The notes: a model not told the origin generated them from the letters alone. Positions 17,777 through 26,125 are shown, numbered from the stretch's first letter. The stretch: 46,853 bases of DNA from Desulfobacterales bacterium (GCA_028277765.1 JANQFQ010000020.1:1-46853), one strand, 5' to 3'. Made by a program: numbers and translations.

Positions 17777-17863
17777 ATAATTTTTTAGCAGTAACTGATG
17801 AAAAAACTAAACCTATGAATTTTTGTAATTTTATGAATGAACCCTTTTAGGGTTCGTTCAAGG

Positions 17864-17882
17864 CCTGGCCCTCTGGGCCAGG
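17864..17882. repeat. CCTGGCCC hairpin, second of two
   Basis: CCTGGCCC-tct-GGGCCAGG forms a perfect eight-pair stem and partners the hairpin at 17541. It is followed closely by the longer stem at 17894. Confidence 0.65.
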
Positions 17883-17893
17883 ATCTTTATTTC

Positions 17894-17931
17894 TTAAACA
17901 GCCCATTCTACCCCCCAAATGGGCTGTTTAA
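17894..17931. terminator. Strong terminator-like hairpin
   Basis: TTAAACAGCCCATT pairs perfectly with AATGGGCTGTTTAA around a C-rich 10-base loop, and A tracts follow on the plus strand. With T-rich sequence on the left side it could terminate minus-strand transcription, or act in both directions. It is 0.5 kb beyond the beta-helix gene, so it may belong to a lost gene. Confidence 0.5.
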
Positions 17932-18128
17932 AAAAATCCTTGCCTAAAAGAACTTTAAATTGAGTTAAGATTATCTTAGACGCCTGTTCTTTGTTTCAAA
18001 AACATGCGTTTAAGTGGTAATAGTATAATAGGGGGTATTTTTTGGATTATATGCTGTAAATACAAAGGTATAACTTGTGCGTTTCTCTCTCCAATCTCTT
18101 TTCTCCTTTAAAAAACCGGAAATATTTC

Positions 18129-18158
18129 TTGACAGTTAAACTAATATCTGGATATATT
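18129..18158 (+). promoter_or_regulatory. Sigma-70-like promoter with overlapping palindrome
   Basis: TTGACA (18129-18134) and TATATT (18153-18158) are separated by 18 bases. The -10 lies inside a nested palindrome: CTAATA...TATTAG enclosing CTGGA...TCCAG (about 18141-18179). This geometry suits a repressor site, possibly autoregulation of the ATPase gene 40-50 bases downstream. Confidence 0.5.
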
Positions 18159-18209
18159 TATTTCCAGTTTAATTATTAGCTGGAAACAAATATTACCGAA
18201 GTGTCATAT

Positions 18210-19514
18210 ATGATAGACATCATAAAAAGAATTATTCTTGATTTCCAAGAGATTAGCCTGGAGACCGGTGTGCCCAGGCGATTGAAACTCAAGACAATCA
18301 CAGGCAAAGCTACTATCTGCATAGGGGCGCGCCGGAGTGGGAAATCGACTTATCTGTTTCAGATCATGGATCAGCTCTTGAGTGAGGGAGTACCACGTGA
18401 GAACATCCTTTACGTGAACTTCTTTGATGACCGTCTCCACAACTTGAAACAGGAGAGTCTCGGGTTGATCACTGAAGCCTATTATTCGCTCTATCCGGAA
18501 AAGAAAAATATTGAGACGGTCTATTGCTTTTTCGATGAAATTCAGACAGTGGAAGGGTGGGAGCCTTTTGTGGACCGTCTGTTGCGGACCGAAAAGTGTG
18601 ATCTCTATCTCACAGGCTCATCAGCCAAGATGCTCTCCAAGGAAATCGCTACGCAGATGCGTGGCCGGGCGCTGTCGTGGGAGATATTTCCATTTTCGTT
18701 CAGGGAATTTATGGATTATAAAGGGATAGACAGCACGAGTCCTTTGTCGTCGAAAAAAAGGCATACCGTCCAGAAAGCCTTTGATGAGTATTGGGAAACC
18801 GGAGGCTTCCCTGAAGTCGTGGGTTTTGACCATCACCTTCGGATCAAAATCCACCAAGAATACTTTCACGCAGTACTGTTCCGCGACCTGATTGAACGAC
18901 ATGATGTTTCTCATCCCAAGGCAGTGTCTGACCTTGCGCACCGACTGATCGACAACACGGCTTCGCTCTATTCAATCAATAAGCTGACCAGCTATCTGAA
19001 GTCACTGGGGCACAATGCTCCCAAGTCTGCGGTGTCTGATTATCTTGAATGGTTTGAAGACGCATATTTTCTTTTCACCGTGCGAATATTCGATGCATCC
19101 CTGGCCCGTAGCAATACCAACCCAAAGAAAATTTACTGCGTTGACCATGCGCTGATAACTTCCGTGGCTTCAGGCATTCTTATTAACTCTGGACACCTTC
19201 TGGAGAATCTTGTATTTACGGCACTTAGACGCATCTCTCCTGACATTTATTACGCAAAGACAAAAAGCGGAAAGGAGGTTGATTTCATTGTGCAATTGCA
19301 GGATCGGTCCCGGATGGTAGTCCAAGTCTGTGAGACAATGGCAGAGCCGCAGACCAGAAAACGTGAAGTTGTGGCTTTGAGTGAACTCATGGAAGAACTG
19401 CGTCTGAAATCCGGTACGATTGTGACACGCAATGATGAGGAAGTGATCGAAGTCGACCACGGGAAGATAGAGGTTGTACCAGCCTGGCGCTTTCTGCTTG
19501 ATTTATGTGAATAG
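18210..19514 (+). CDS. AAA-type ATPase with DUF4143 C-terminal domain
   Basis: About 434 residues from the ATG at 18210; a GTG at 18201 is an alternative start. Residues 39-47 are a Walker A loop (GARRSGKST) and about 104-110 a Walker B (VYCFFDE). The YLTGSSAKML segment with sensor-like Ser, and PFSFREFM, follow as in the AAA_14/DUF4143 family. The C-terminal half ends with AKTKSGKEVDFIV, resembling the nuclease-like core of DUF4143. Family members are widespread in anaerobes and archaea and their function is poorly known. The gene stands alone with its own promoter, between repeat-rich DNA and the second thioredoxin copy, and its composition looks more GC-rich than its neighbours, which fits horizontal acquisition. 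Confidence 0.9.
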   Translation: MIDIIKRIILDFQEISLETGVPRRLKLKTITGKATICIGARRSGKSTYLFQIMDQLLSEGVPRENILYVNFFDDRLHNLKQESLGLITEAYYSLYPEKKNIETVYCFFDEIQTVEGWEPFVDRLLRTEKCDLYLTGSSAKMLSKEIATQMRGRALSWEIFPFSFREFMDYKGIDSTSPLSSKKRHTVQKAFDEYWETGGFPEVVGFDHHLRIKIHQEYFHAVLFRDLIERHDVSHPKAVSDLAHRLIDNTASLYSINKLTSYLKSLGHNAPKSAVSDYLEWFEDAYFLFTVRIFDASLARSNTNPKKIYCVDHALITSVASGILINSGHLLENLVFTALRRISPDIYYAKTKSGKEVDFIVQLQDRSRMVVQVCETMAEPQTRKREVVALSELMEELRLKSGTIVTRNDEEVIEVDHGKIEVVPAWRFLLDLCE

Positions 19515-19700
19515 CCTCCTTATCTCAAAATAAACTATTTTATCTGTTTTTATGACTCTAGGGTGAAAAAAAGCTAGAAAAGGTTGCAAATTTTTGTTTT
19601 TATACTTATACAAGTCATTCATAATCAATGGGATAATTTAGGGTGAAGACGGTCACGCGGAGACGCAAAGGCGTGAAGATATAATTGCGAAAGGACACAT

Positions 19701-20159
19701 ATGAAAAAGCTAATAATTTTTATTTTTGTGATTGCATGCATATGGTGGGGATGGACACATCGTACAGCTGATAGAGACTTTGGATCAGGACCGGGAACAG
19801 AGCTTGTGGATAGTGACGGGAAGTATTTGCCGGAGGCGACCATCAGCAATGGAGAAAGGGTTGATCTCACGGACCATTTGGTGCCGGATAGATATACAGT
19901 GTTTGTTTTTTACGCGGACTGGTGAGGGGCCTGCCGAAAGTTAATGCCGCAGTTAGCGGCAGCAGACGAAAAATCGAACTGGTTTGAAGCGCGGAAAATA
20001 AATATTGTGAAATGGAGAACACCGGTTGCTGAACAATATGATTGCCGTAGTATTCCCAGGTGTATAATCTATGATCCCGAAGGCTATTTAGTAGAAGAAA
20101 TGTCATCCAAGGCGTGCTGGATGGCTGCGCGGGAGCCTGAGAGGATTAAGGATTTGTGA
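19701..20159 (+). CDS. Selenocysteine thioredoxin-like protein, copy 2 (in-frame TGA at 19923)
   Basis: With TGA read as selenocysteine at codon 75, the frame gives 152 residues. It is a diverged paralogue of the gene at 12682: hydrophobic N-terminus, six extra residues after the anchor, FYADW-U-GAC, Pro at the +5 position after Cys78, and YDCRSIPRC with the predicted cis-Pro at 119. Many substitutions separate the copies, yet the TGA, the partner Cys and the proline sites are kept, and no other stop or frameshift has appeared in either. GAAAGGA precedes the ATG. The upstream flank and the downstream 9-base tract are also shared with copy 1, so the duplication included non-coding DNA. Function is inferred as for copy 1; SIPR instead of GLPG before the C-terminal strands may alter substrate preference. 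Confidence 0.84.
19945..19961 (+). promoter_or_regulatory. Putative SECIS hairpin, copy 2
   Basis: The same TGCCGC-AGTTA-GCGGCA hairpin stands 19 bases after the TGA. It lies within a 47-base block, from the Trp codon before the TGA onward, that is identical between the two genes and is the longest identical run I can find in them. Confidence 0.7.
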
Positions 20160-20160
20160 T

Positions 20161-20200
20161 TTTCATTGGTTGGATTGGTTTCATTGGTTGAATTGGTTTT
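20161..20200. repeat. 9-base-period TTGG tract after Sec-thioredoxin copy 2
   Basis: Units read TTTCATTGG, TTGGATTGG, TTTCATTGG, TTGAATTGG. They are followed at 20219-20262 by the segment also found after copy A of the structured repeat at 11828-11869. Confidence 0.8.
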
Positions 20201-20268
20201 ATAAAAAGAAAAGCAGTTATACCATCCAGGTCATGAAGGAAGTTGAAAAGAAACAACCTCCGTGGTCT

Positions 20269-20315
20269 CTGCCTGCGGATCGTAGCTTTAGCGAAGTTCC
20301 GTGGCTCTGTGGTGA
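20269..20315. repeat. Inverted repeat, left arm, flanking the methyltransferase gene
   Basis: This arm is nearly the exact reverse complement of 21195-21240, differing by about one indel and one substitution. The shared core is GTAGCTTTAGCGAAGTTCCG. The arms bracket a single gene. Confidence 0.8.
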
Positions 20316-20319
20316 GTAA

Positions 20320-21183
20320 TCATGCAGGTTTAAAAGCGATGGTTGTTTTGCTGGTACCTGGGATCAGGAGGTTGCCTGCTGTAAGAGTATATATAAAGGT
20401 GTCCAGATAACCGAATGTGATGGCAGACATCCGGTTGAAAAGGGCTGGAGGGTGCGTATGACCGCCGGGCATGGTTTTGATATTTTCAAAACCGCATACA
20501 CCGGTCAGCTTCTTTATGGTTGATGGTGAAAAATCGTACAGGTGATACGGGGTATGATAGAGGTCAAGCCTATTGGCAAGCTGTCCTAAAAGCTTAACAA
20601 TAGGAGTGGTATGGGGCCATCTGAGGAGGAGAAGGCCACCCGGCTTGAGGATGCGCTTTACCTCCTTCAGCATTTCTGATGGATCGAGGATATGTTCAAT
20701 AACATATATGAGGGTGACCACATCATAGGCTGCATCAGGGAGAGCAAGGTCTTCAAGCGACTTATCAAACAATTCAATCCCAAATTTTTCCCTTGCATGC
20801 TTTCTTCCTGTTTTTGAAACCTCAATCCCTTCAATTTGCCATTTCCGCTGTTGCATTTCTTTTAAAAAGGAACCATACCCGCATCCAATATCAAGTATTT
20901 TTCCTTTTTCAGTTAAAGCATTTTTTTCGATAATGCGGGCAGTGGCACGGTTAAACGGGGTCATCATCCTGATCCAGGCGGTGATGTCATCTCTGCTTTT
21001 AGGAAGATAATTCCGGTATGTTTCCTTAAGGGCCTGCAGGTCAGGTATGGGCGAGATGGAGACAAGACCGCAGTTTTTACACTGACGGTATTGCCATTTT
21101 TGCTTTTGATGGATGACTTTAAATGTTGCAGTATTACATAAAAGGCAATGGCCGGGTGTGTCTATGGAGGTATGTTTGTTCAT
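20320..21183 (-). CDS. Class I SAM-dependent methyltransferase with N-terminal zinc-binding motif
   Basis: About 287 residues from the ATG at 21183. An upstream GTG at 21201 lies inside the flanking inverted repeat and is an unlikely start; no clear ribosome binding site is seen for either. The N-terminus has CLLC and CKNC pairs (CxxC...CxxC) that probably bind zinc. The SAM-binding motif I is ILDIGCGYGSFLKEM, followed by acidic and LKEVKRILKPGGLLLLRWP segments of the Methyltransf_11/23 type. Such proteins often modify lipids, sugars or small metabolites; the substrate is not evident. The gene stands on the opposite strand to its left neighbours and is bracketed by inverted repeats. Confidence 0.87.
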   Translation of the reverse strand: MNKHTSIDTPGHCLLCNTATFKVIHQKQKWQYRQCKNCGLVSISPIPDLQALKETYRNYLPKSRDDITAWIRMMTPFNRATARIIEKNALTEKGKILDIGCGYGSFLKEMQQRKWQIEGIEVSKTGRKHAREKFGIELFDKSLEDLALPDAAYDVVTLIYVIEHILDPSEMLKEVKRILKPGGLLLLRWPHTTPIVKLLGQLANRLDLYHTPYHLYDFSPSTIKKLTGVCGFENIKTMPGGHTHPPALFNRMSAITFGYLDTFIYTLTAGNLLIPGTSKTTIAFKPA

Positions 21184-21194
21184 TATATTTTTTT

Positions 21195-21240
21195 TCACCA
21201 CAAGCCACGGAACTTCGCTAAAGCTACGATTCGCAGGCAG
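21195..21240. repeat. Inverted repeat, right arm, flanking the methyltransferase gene
   Basis: This is the reverse-complement partner of 20269-20315. It ends 11 bases upstream of the chosen methyltransferase start, so it may contribute to its leader. Confidence 0.8.
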
Positions 21241-21445
21241 AGTTCACAAAGGTCATTTTTTAATACCTGCCGTGAGAAAGCGGCGGGTATTAAAGACCCT
21301 AATTGCTTCGCGATAGTAATGCAGTACCAGACACGAAGTACCCAAAACGCCGTAGGCTGGCTGTTTTTAAAAAAACGTCGTCTCCCGATTTTTTAAAAGG
21401 ATAATCACCTCAGTGGACTCCGTGCCTCAGTGGTGAATATTGTGT

Positions 21446-22030
21446 TTATTTTCCTGATGCCACTGAAGAACCATCATCTTCAACACTGGCTTGGAGGTTA
21501 TCCAGGACAGTTTCTATAATGTCATCATGTTTGTTCCTGGCTTTTAAAACCCAGAACAGTGTTTCCTTGATGTTTTTCGGATTGACAGTGGTTGTATGGC
21601 TGACCCTGGTCATCTCCCCCTCTTGTTCAATTTCCCATATTTCCGTGCACCCGGCAAAAAAACCGTCTATGAATTTGAGGCGGATCATCTGTGAAGGGAT
21701 GATCTCTTCCACATGGGATTGCCAGTGCATCTGCTGCCTTACTTCAACTTGGGTACTAACAATCGTTCCTGCCTGATAGGGGAGAGGTGGATGATAGGTT
21801 ATAGTTAAAAGACCGTCACAAATTTTTTTATAGGACTGTTCATCTGTAATAATATCAAATAGTTCAGACCTATTTGCTTTGATAAGCCGGGTATGATGGT
21901 TTATCTCGCCCTTGTATTTTGTGTATTTAGGTGAATTTGAAGTGTATTTTGCAGAACAGCCAAAAAGTGCCATCATGGAAAAGATTGTTATTATGATCAG
22001 TTGTTGCCAGTTTAATACTCGTCTGTTCAT
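21446..22030 (-). CDS. Predicted lipoprotein with START/SRPBCC-like fold
   Basis: The 194-residue protein starts MNRRVLNWQQL, then a hydrophobic signal ending in the lipobox MALFGC at about residues 20-25. The mature part has the order expected of polyketide-cyclase/SRPBCC proteins: a helix region around ANRSELFDIITD, strands with alternating residues (GTIVSTQVEV, MIRLKFIDGFF, EIWEIEQEGEMTRVSHTT) and a long C-terminal helix (IKETLFWVLKARNKHDDIIETVLDNL). Such folds hold hydrophobic ligands. An envelope-located lipid-binding role would match the acyltransferase that diverges from it 179 bases away. The family assignment rests on pattern rather than a specific motif. Confidence 0.7.
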   Translation of the reverse strand: MNRRVLNWQQLIIITIFSMMALFGCSAKYTSNSPKYTKYKGEINHHTRLIKANRSELFDIITDEQSYKKICDGLLTITYHPPLPYQAGTIVSTQVEVRQQMHWQSHVEEIIPSQMIRLKFIDGFFAGCTEIWEIEQEGEMTRVSHTTTVNPKNIKETLFWVLKARNKHDDIIETVLDNLQASVEDDGSSVASGK

Positions 22031-22209
22031 AAACTTCCTTAAGTCATATCAATTGGATATAGGAATTGACATTTATGTTTAATTCCCTTTTAATTATCAG
22101 GGAAACCGGCTAAAACAAAGATAATTTCTCATAATATAGTATTAGTGTAAAGATTTTTTTCTAACAGGTTCCTTAACTATATAATAAGGTATAAAAAACT
22201 GATCAAGCA

Positions 22210-23106
22210 ATGCGAAGCCATATACTCGACAGTCCCATATCCTATTACATGATATATTTATTTGTCAGGTTTGTACCGGCTCGGATTAACTATATGCTCG
22301 GTACCATCATCGGCCTGATGTTCTATGCATTTTCAACAAAGGACCGGCGGGGTTACGCACGAAATTTGTCGATTGCTCTGGAGAAACCAGCTGATGATCC
22401 AGAAATCAGGAGAATTGTTCGGCGGATATTTATCAATTATGGACAGTATATGGTCGATTTTTTTATGCTCCCTCAGCTTTCCATGGATAAGGTCAAGAAA
22501 CGGTTCGCGTTTATTAAAGGTGAGCGCTTCCTTAAAGAGGCACTGGAAAAAGGGAAGGGTGCTATTGTCCTGTCACCGCACCTAGGGAATTGGGAAATCG
22601 GAGGGCATATGATCAGAGCGCTTGATTATTCCCTCGGAATGGTGGTCATGTCTCATAACACGGACGCTACAAACGCGCTGGCCAACCGGCTGAGGGGTGA
22701 TAACGGTATCAATGTGTTTGAAATGGATAGTTCGCCTTTTTCAGGGATCGATGTCCTTCAATATCTCCGGGAGAATGGTATTGTGGCTATGAACGGGGAT
22801 AAGGATTTTTTTGGTAACGGCAGGACTATCAATTATTTTAACACAGAAGTGAGCTTCCCTGTGGGTCCAGTTGTGCTGGCCATGAAGTCGGGTGCTGACC
22901 TGATTCCGGCGTTTGTCCTCAAAAACCATGATGGCAAGTATTTTGGGGTGATGGAAGAACCTGTGCAGTTAACTCTTGACGGAGATCGGGATACTGCCAT
23001 TGAGGAGAATCTTGAACGGACCGCAAGGGTGTTTGAAAAATATATCCGTGACTATCCTGACCAGTGGTATTGTCCGGATCCTATAGCGGACGAGATAAGA
23101 AAATAG
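22210..23106 (+). CDS. LpxL/HtrB-like lipid acyltransferase
   Basis: The 298-residue protein belongs to the bacterial lipid A biosynthesis acyltransferase family, which moves an acyl chain from acyl-ACP to lipid A or a related membrane lipid at the inner leaflet. The catalytic H-x4-E is seen as PHLGNWE (His124, Glu129). The downstream GDKDFFGNGRTI and VGPVVLAMKSGADLIPAF segments match the family core, and the C-terminal RDYPDQWYCPDPI resembles the usual YPEQWxWxHRR ending without its arginines. An N-terminal membrane-associated helix is visible. The length is close to the usual 300. Neighbouring LolA-like and fatty-acid genes suggest a specialised envelope lipid rather than standard lipid A. 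Confidence 0.88.
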   Translation: MRSHILDSPISYYMIYLFVRFVPARINYMLGTIIGLMFYAFSTKDRRGYARNLSIALEKPADDPEIRRIVRRIFINYGQYMVDFFMLPQLSMDKVKKRFAFIKGERFLKEALEKGKGAIVLSPHLGNWEIGGHMIRALDYSLGMVVMSHNTDATNALANRLRGDNGINVFEMDSSPFSGIDVLQYLRENGIVAMNGDKDFFGNGRTINYFNTEVSFPVGPVVLAMKSGADLIPAFVLKNHDGKYFGVMEEPVQLTLDGDRDTAIEENLERTARVFEKYIRDYPDQWYCPDPIADEIRK

Positions 23107-23835
23107 AGGATAGAGATAGGAGTATTAGTGCCTAAAGTTAAAAGTGCCTAAAGTTGTGGTATCGCTTTGCTCTGCCGTTTTAGAATCGTTGCTGTGATGG
23201 ATATCAGGTATCGGGTATTTGGTATCGGGATTAGAGAATGAAAGGGTGTAGGAGCGGGTTAGCAATCCGCCGAATCGTGGGGATAGCAGGATTAGGTGAA
23301 GGGTTCAAGGAAAGATGAGGGGAGTTTAAGCAAAACAATTAAAGGCAAAATGATTAAAAAAATCGTGGTCGTGATCGATCATTTAAAACAAAAAAAAATA
23401 AGGGCAAAATAATTAACACAAATCAGGTACGAAAATAGTAGGGTGGGTTTTACCCACCAAAAAGGCAGAATACATTAAATCGTATCTGGCATATAATGAA
23501 TCAAATCGTGGTCGGGTTAGAATAAGTGAGTAGTATTCAAATCTCCCCCAGCCCCTCTTTTATAAAAAGGGGTAAAAAACTTCCCCCTTTTTCAAAGGGG
23601 GATTGAGGGGGATTTTAAGATGAGTATATCCTTTAATAAGTGACAATGATAAACTCTACCATAGTAGGTAGGGTAAAGCTGAAATATTTTAATTGGGAAA
23701 TTCCAAATCGAAATCGGGATCGCTATCGAAATCGAGAAGACATGGGACTTGGACACGAGAAACTGATGGAACCGGGCAATTCGATTTCGATCCCTATGAA
23801 ACCAAGTTCCAACAAACAAGTGAATTAAGGGATTT
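23107..23835. other. Gene-free gap with several dispersed repeats
   Basis: No convincing gene. It contains a tandem GTGCCTAAAGTT pair near 23130, a hairpin segment GCGGGTTAGCAATCCGC near 23256 that is repeated near 27739, a C/G-rich inverted repeat at 23541-23615 (TCCCCC... with ...GGGGGATT), and an ATCGAAATCG-type simple repeat near 23705. A 62-codon frame at 23640-23828 runs through this simple repeat and is not credible. Confidence 0.7.
23541..23615. repeat. CCCCC/GGGGG inverted-repeat element
   Basis: ATCTCCCCCAGCCCCTC on the left and GGGGGATTGAGGGGGATT on the right enclose smaller CCCCTC...AGGGG and CCCCCTTT...AAAGGGGG hairpins. It resembles the AATCCCCCTCAATCCCCC repeats found in many deltaproteobacterial intergenic regions. 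Confidence 0.6.
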
Positions 23836-24567
23836 ATGAACTTGGAAAATATTAAGACTATAATAGCGGGATTTACCCGCCTTACCCCCTCAGTCCTGTT
23901 TATTTTATTCCTATTCCTCTGTTTATGCACCAATATAGCTATAGCCGACAAGCAAGCAGAGGGCGCGGACCTTGACTTTGTACTTGAGAATATGCGGAAA
24001 GCTGAAAAGGGTATGGAGGTATTTACCGCTGAATTTAAGCAATCAAGACATCTGTCGATGATGGCGGCGCCGCTTGTTTCTAAAGGCTTGATATATTTTG
24101 AAAGTTCAGGTAATCTTCTGGTTAATGTCATTGATCCTGTTCAGGTAACGCTCCTGTTTAAAGAGGGTATGCTTTATATCTATGATCCAGAACTGCCTGA
24201 AATAGAAAAAAAAAGATCAGGAACTTATGAAAAGGTGTTCCGCAGGCTTATCTGTGCAGGGCAATCAGCTGAAGAGCTGAAAAAACAATATGATATAGAG
24301 TTTGTGCCTTTAGCTGCCAGCAGTTTCCGTTTACAAATGGTTCCAAGGAAAAAACAGATCGCAGACTATATTGATGTTATTGAGGTGGCGGTCAGTTCAG
24401 GACAATGGCTCCCAGAGAAGATATATTTCAAGGAAAAAAAGGGTGATGAAACATCGGTTGAGCTCAGTTATATAACGGTGAATAAGCCGTTGCCAACAGA
24501 TATTTTTTCATTAGATTTTAAAAGATTCAGGCCCGTGTTATCAGACAAAGGAGATAAACATGAATAG
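23836..24567 (+). CDS. LolA-like outer-membrane lipoprotein carrier family protein
   Basis: The 243-residue protein has an N-terminal hydrophobic export segment (SVLFILFLFLCLC) and the LolA-family pattern: FTAEFKQSRHLSMM, APLVSKGLIYFESSGNLL, DPVQVTLLFKEGMLYIYDPEL. In this half-barrel fold lipoproteins or lipids are carried across the periplasm. Its stop overlaps the next gene's start (ATGAATAG), so the two are translationally coupled. It is longer than classic LolA (about 200) and closer to the LolA relatives found in lipid and aryl-polyene-type clusters. The cargo is unknown. Confidence 0.8.
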   Translation: MNLENIKTIIAGFTRLTPSVLFILFLFLCLCTNIAIADKQAEGADLDFVLENMRKAEKGMEVFTAEFKQSRHLSMMAAPLVSKGLIYFESSGNLLVNVIDPVQVTLLFKEGMLYIYDPELPEIEKKRSGTYEKVFRRLICAGQSAEELKKQYDIEFVPLAASSFRLQMVPRKKQIADYIDVIEVAVSSGQWLPEKIYFKEKKGDETSVELSYITVNKPLPTDIFSLDFKRFRPVLSDKGDKHE

Positions 24568-25930
24568 ATTATTTGCTGCAGTTCTAATTATATCTTGCGT
24601 GATGTTTCTGCCTTGCTCAGTAGAAGCGGATTTTCAGAAAACAAAGATTGCTGTCCTTGATTTCCAGCTCCAGGGTTCTAACTTTTATAATAAAGATATG
24701 GGAGAGATTGTCGCTGAATGGCTGATTACCGCTTTTGTCAAAGAAGGGCGGTTTGATGTGGTGGAAAGGAGACTTCTCCAGAAGATTGTGGATGAACAGA
24801 AACTCGCCATGTCAGGGATGGTTGATGCAAACAGCGCTACAGAGCTTGGAAAGCTGCTAGGTGTAAAGGTCGTTATTACCGGTTCTGTGATGAAGGTTCA
24901 TAAGATGATGGAGGTAAACGCGAGAATTATAGATGTGGAGAGCGCCTCTATTATTGCCGCGGAAAGTGTTAAGAGCGCGTCAGCTATTCAGCTTGAGACC
25001 CTGGTCAATCAGATGGCCGCGAAAATAATCAGGGATTTTCCCCTGGAAGGGTATATCGTGCACAGGGATGGGGATAAGGTTCAAGTGGATCTTGGGAAGA
25101 GAGCGGGTGTAAAAAAGGGGATGCGATTCATTGTTTACAAGGAGGGTAATGTTATACGGCACCCTAAAACAGGTGAAGTCCTGGATGTGGAAAGGATAGA
25201 AACCGGCAACATACTGATAAAAGATGTTAGGAAAAAAACCGCTGAAGCGAAGATTCTTTCAGAGAACAGTTCTAATGCCATTGCATATGGTCAGATGGTA
25301 AGGACTGCTGATGAGACATCTGAACCTGTGGGAAAATACAGCCAGCCAGCCACAAAAAATCAACGACATGCGCAGGCTCCGGAATTGAGAACACTGCTAG
25401 ATGAGGCAGACATCCTGCTGGCAGAAGCGACCAGCCTGAAGGCGGACGGTGGGCATCCCTGGAATGCTAAAACTAGGGAAGTGATGGTGAAACTGAAAAC
25501 AGCAAAAAAATATCACCCACGATCAGCAATTGTCTACTTATATTTCGCAAAAACATATAAACTGATGGATAATCCTGGCGGTGCCCTGAAATACCTGGAA
25601 AAAGCGATTTATTTTGAGCCGACATCTATTAAGGCGAACGAGTTCAAGGGGGATGCTGGATGTGAGCTTGCCAGGCAGATACCGGAAAGAAAGAAAAGAA
25701 AAAGGGTCAAATATATTGATATCATCAGAAATGGTTATGAGAGTGCCGCCAGGAACAGTAAGGAGAATAAATGTAAGGCGAGAATGTTTTTTAAGCTGGG
25801 GTGCGCGTATGATGAACTGATAGAAGACCAGCAGAAGGCAGAGTTCTACTGGAAAAGGGCGGTTTCCATTGCCCCGGAAAGCCCGGCAGGTCAGAAAGCC
25901 GCCGCAAGGATGGGGGCACAGAAATTTTAG
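24560..25930 (+). CDS. CsgG/FlgO-like N-terminal domain fused to SH3-like and TPR regions
   Basis: The 456-residue protein starts with a signal peptide ending near VEADF, after an AAAGGAG ribosome binding site inside the preceding gene. Residues about 25-170 match the CsgG/FlgO-type domain: KTKIAVLDFQLQGSNF, FDVVERRLLQKIVDEQ, GVKVVITGSVMKVHKMM. A beta-rich segment (VHRDGDKVQVDLGKRAGVKKG) resembles the FlgT C-terminal domain. Helical repeats from about residue 270 (AIVYLYFAKTYKLMDNPGGALKYLEKAI) are TPR-like. Proteins of this layout are periplasmic assembly factors. Coupling to the LolA-like gene suggests a shared role in moving a product to the outer membrane. Confidence 0.82.
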   Translation: MNRLFAAVLIISCVMFLPCSVEADFQKTKIAVLDFQLQGSNFYNKDMGEIVAEWLITAFVKEGRFDVVERRLLQKIVDEQKLAMSGMVDANSATELGKLLGVKVVITGSVMKVHKMMEVNARIIDVESASIIAAESVKSASAIQLETLVNQMAAKIIRDFPLEGYIVHRDGDKVQVDLGKRAGVKKGMRFIVYKEGNVIRHPKTGEVLDVERIETGNILIKDVRKKTAEAKILSENSSNAIAYGQMVRTADETSEPVGKYSQPATKNQRHAQAPELRTLLDEADILLAEATSLKADGGHPWNAKTREVMVKLKTAKKYHPRSAIVYLYFAKTYKLMDNPGGALKYLEKAIYFEPTSIKANEFKGDAGCELARQIPERKKRKRVKYIDIIRNGYESAARNSKENKCKARMFFKLGCAYDELIEDQQKAEFYWKRAVSIAPESPAGQKAAARMGAQKF

Positions 25931-25939
25931 AAGGCGTTT

Positions 25940-26125
25940 TCACCACGAAGGACACGAAGAACACGAAGAGGTTTTTTGTTGCTTCGCAAAAGATAGCAGC
26001 TAAAAATTTGGTGATGAGATAATTAAAAAAAGAACTAGCTATGAATATTCTGAAAGTAAATAAAAGCAATATTGCCCAAAGGGCTAACAAACAACCCCTT
26101 CGTGATCTTCGTGTCCTTGTGGTGA
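25940..26125. mobile_element. MITE-like element with CACCACGAAGGACACGAAG ends
   Basis: TCACCACGAAGGACACGAAG at the left and its near reverse complement ending CTTGTGGTGA at the right form about 28-base terminal inverted repeats around 186 bases without a gene. The element lies between the CsgG/TPR gene and the transacylase gene, so it may separate two transcription units. Confidence 0.65.

Larger units (their letters stand above)
17396..18128. other. Gene-free repeat-rich gap
   Basis: More than 700 bases without a credible gene. The stretch holds two similar CCTGG...CCAGG hairpins (17541-17559, 17864-17882), a 119-base element with terminal inverted repeats (17658-17776) and a long terminator-like hairpin (17894-17931). 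A promoter-like region follows before the ATPase gene. Confidence 0.75.

Noticed and set aside
22066..22096. Promoter (TTGACA...TAATTA) for the LpxL-like gene
   Set aside because: The spacer is 19 bases and the leader would exceed 110 bases; too weak to list as a feature.
23640..23828. 62-codon frame before the LolA-like gene
   Set aside because: It runs through an ATCGAAATCG-type simple repeat and yields an Arg/Asn-rich peptide produced by that repeat.
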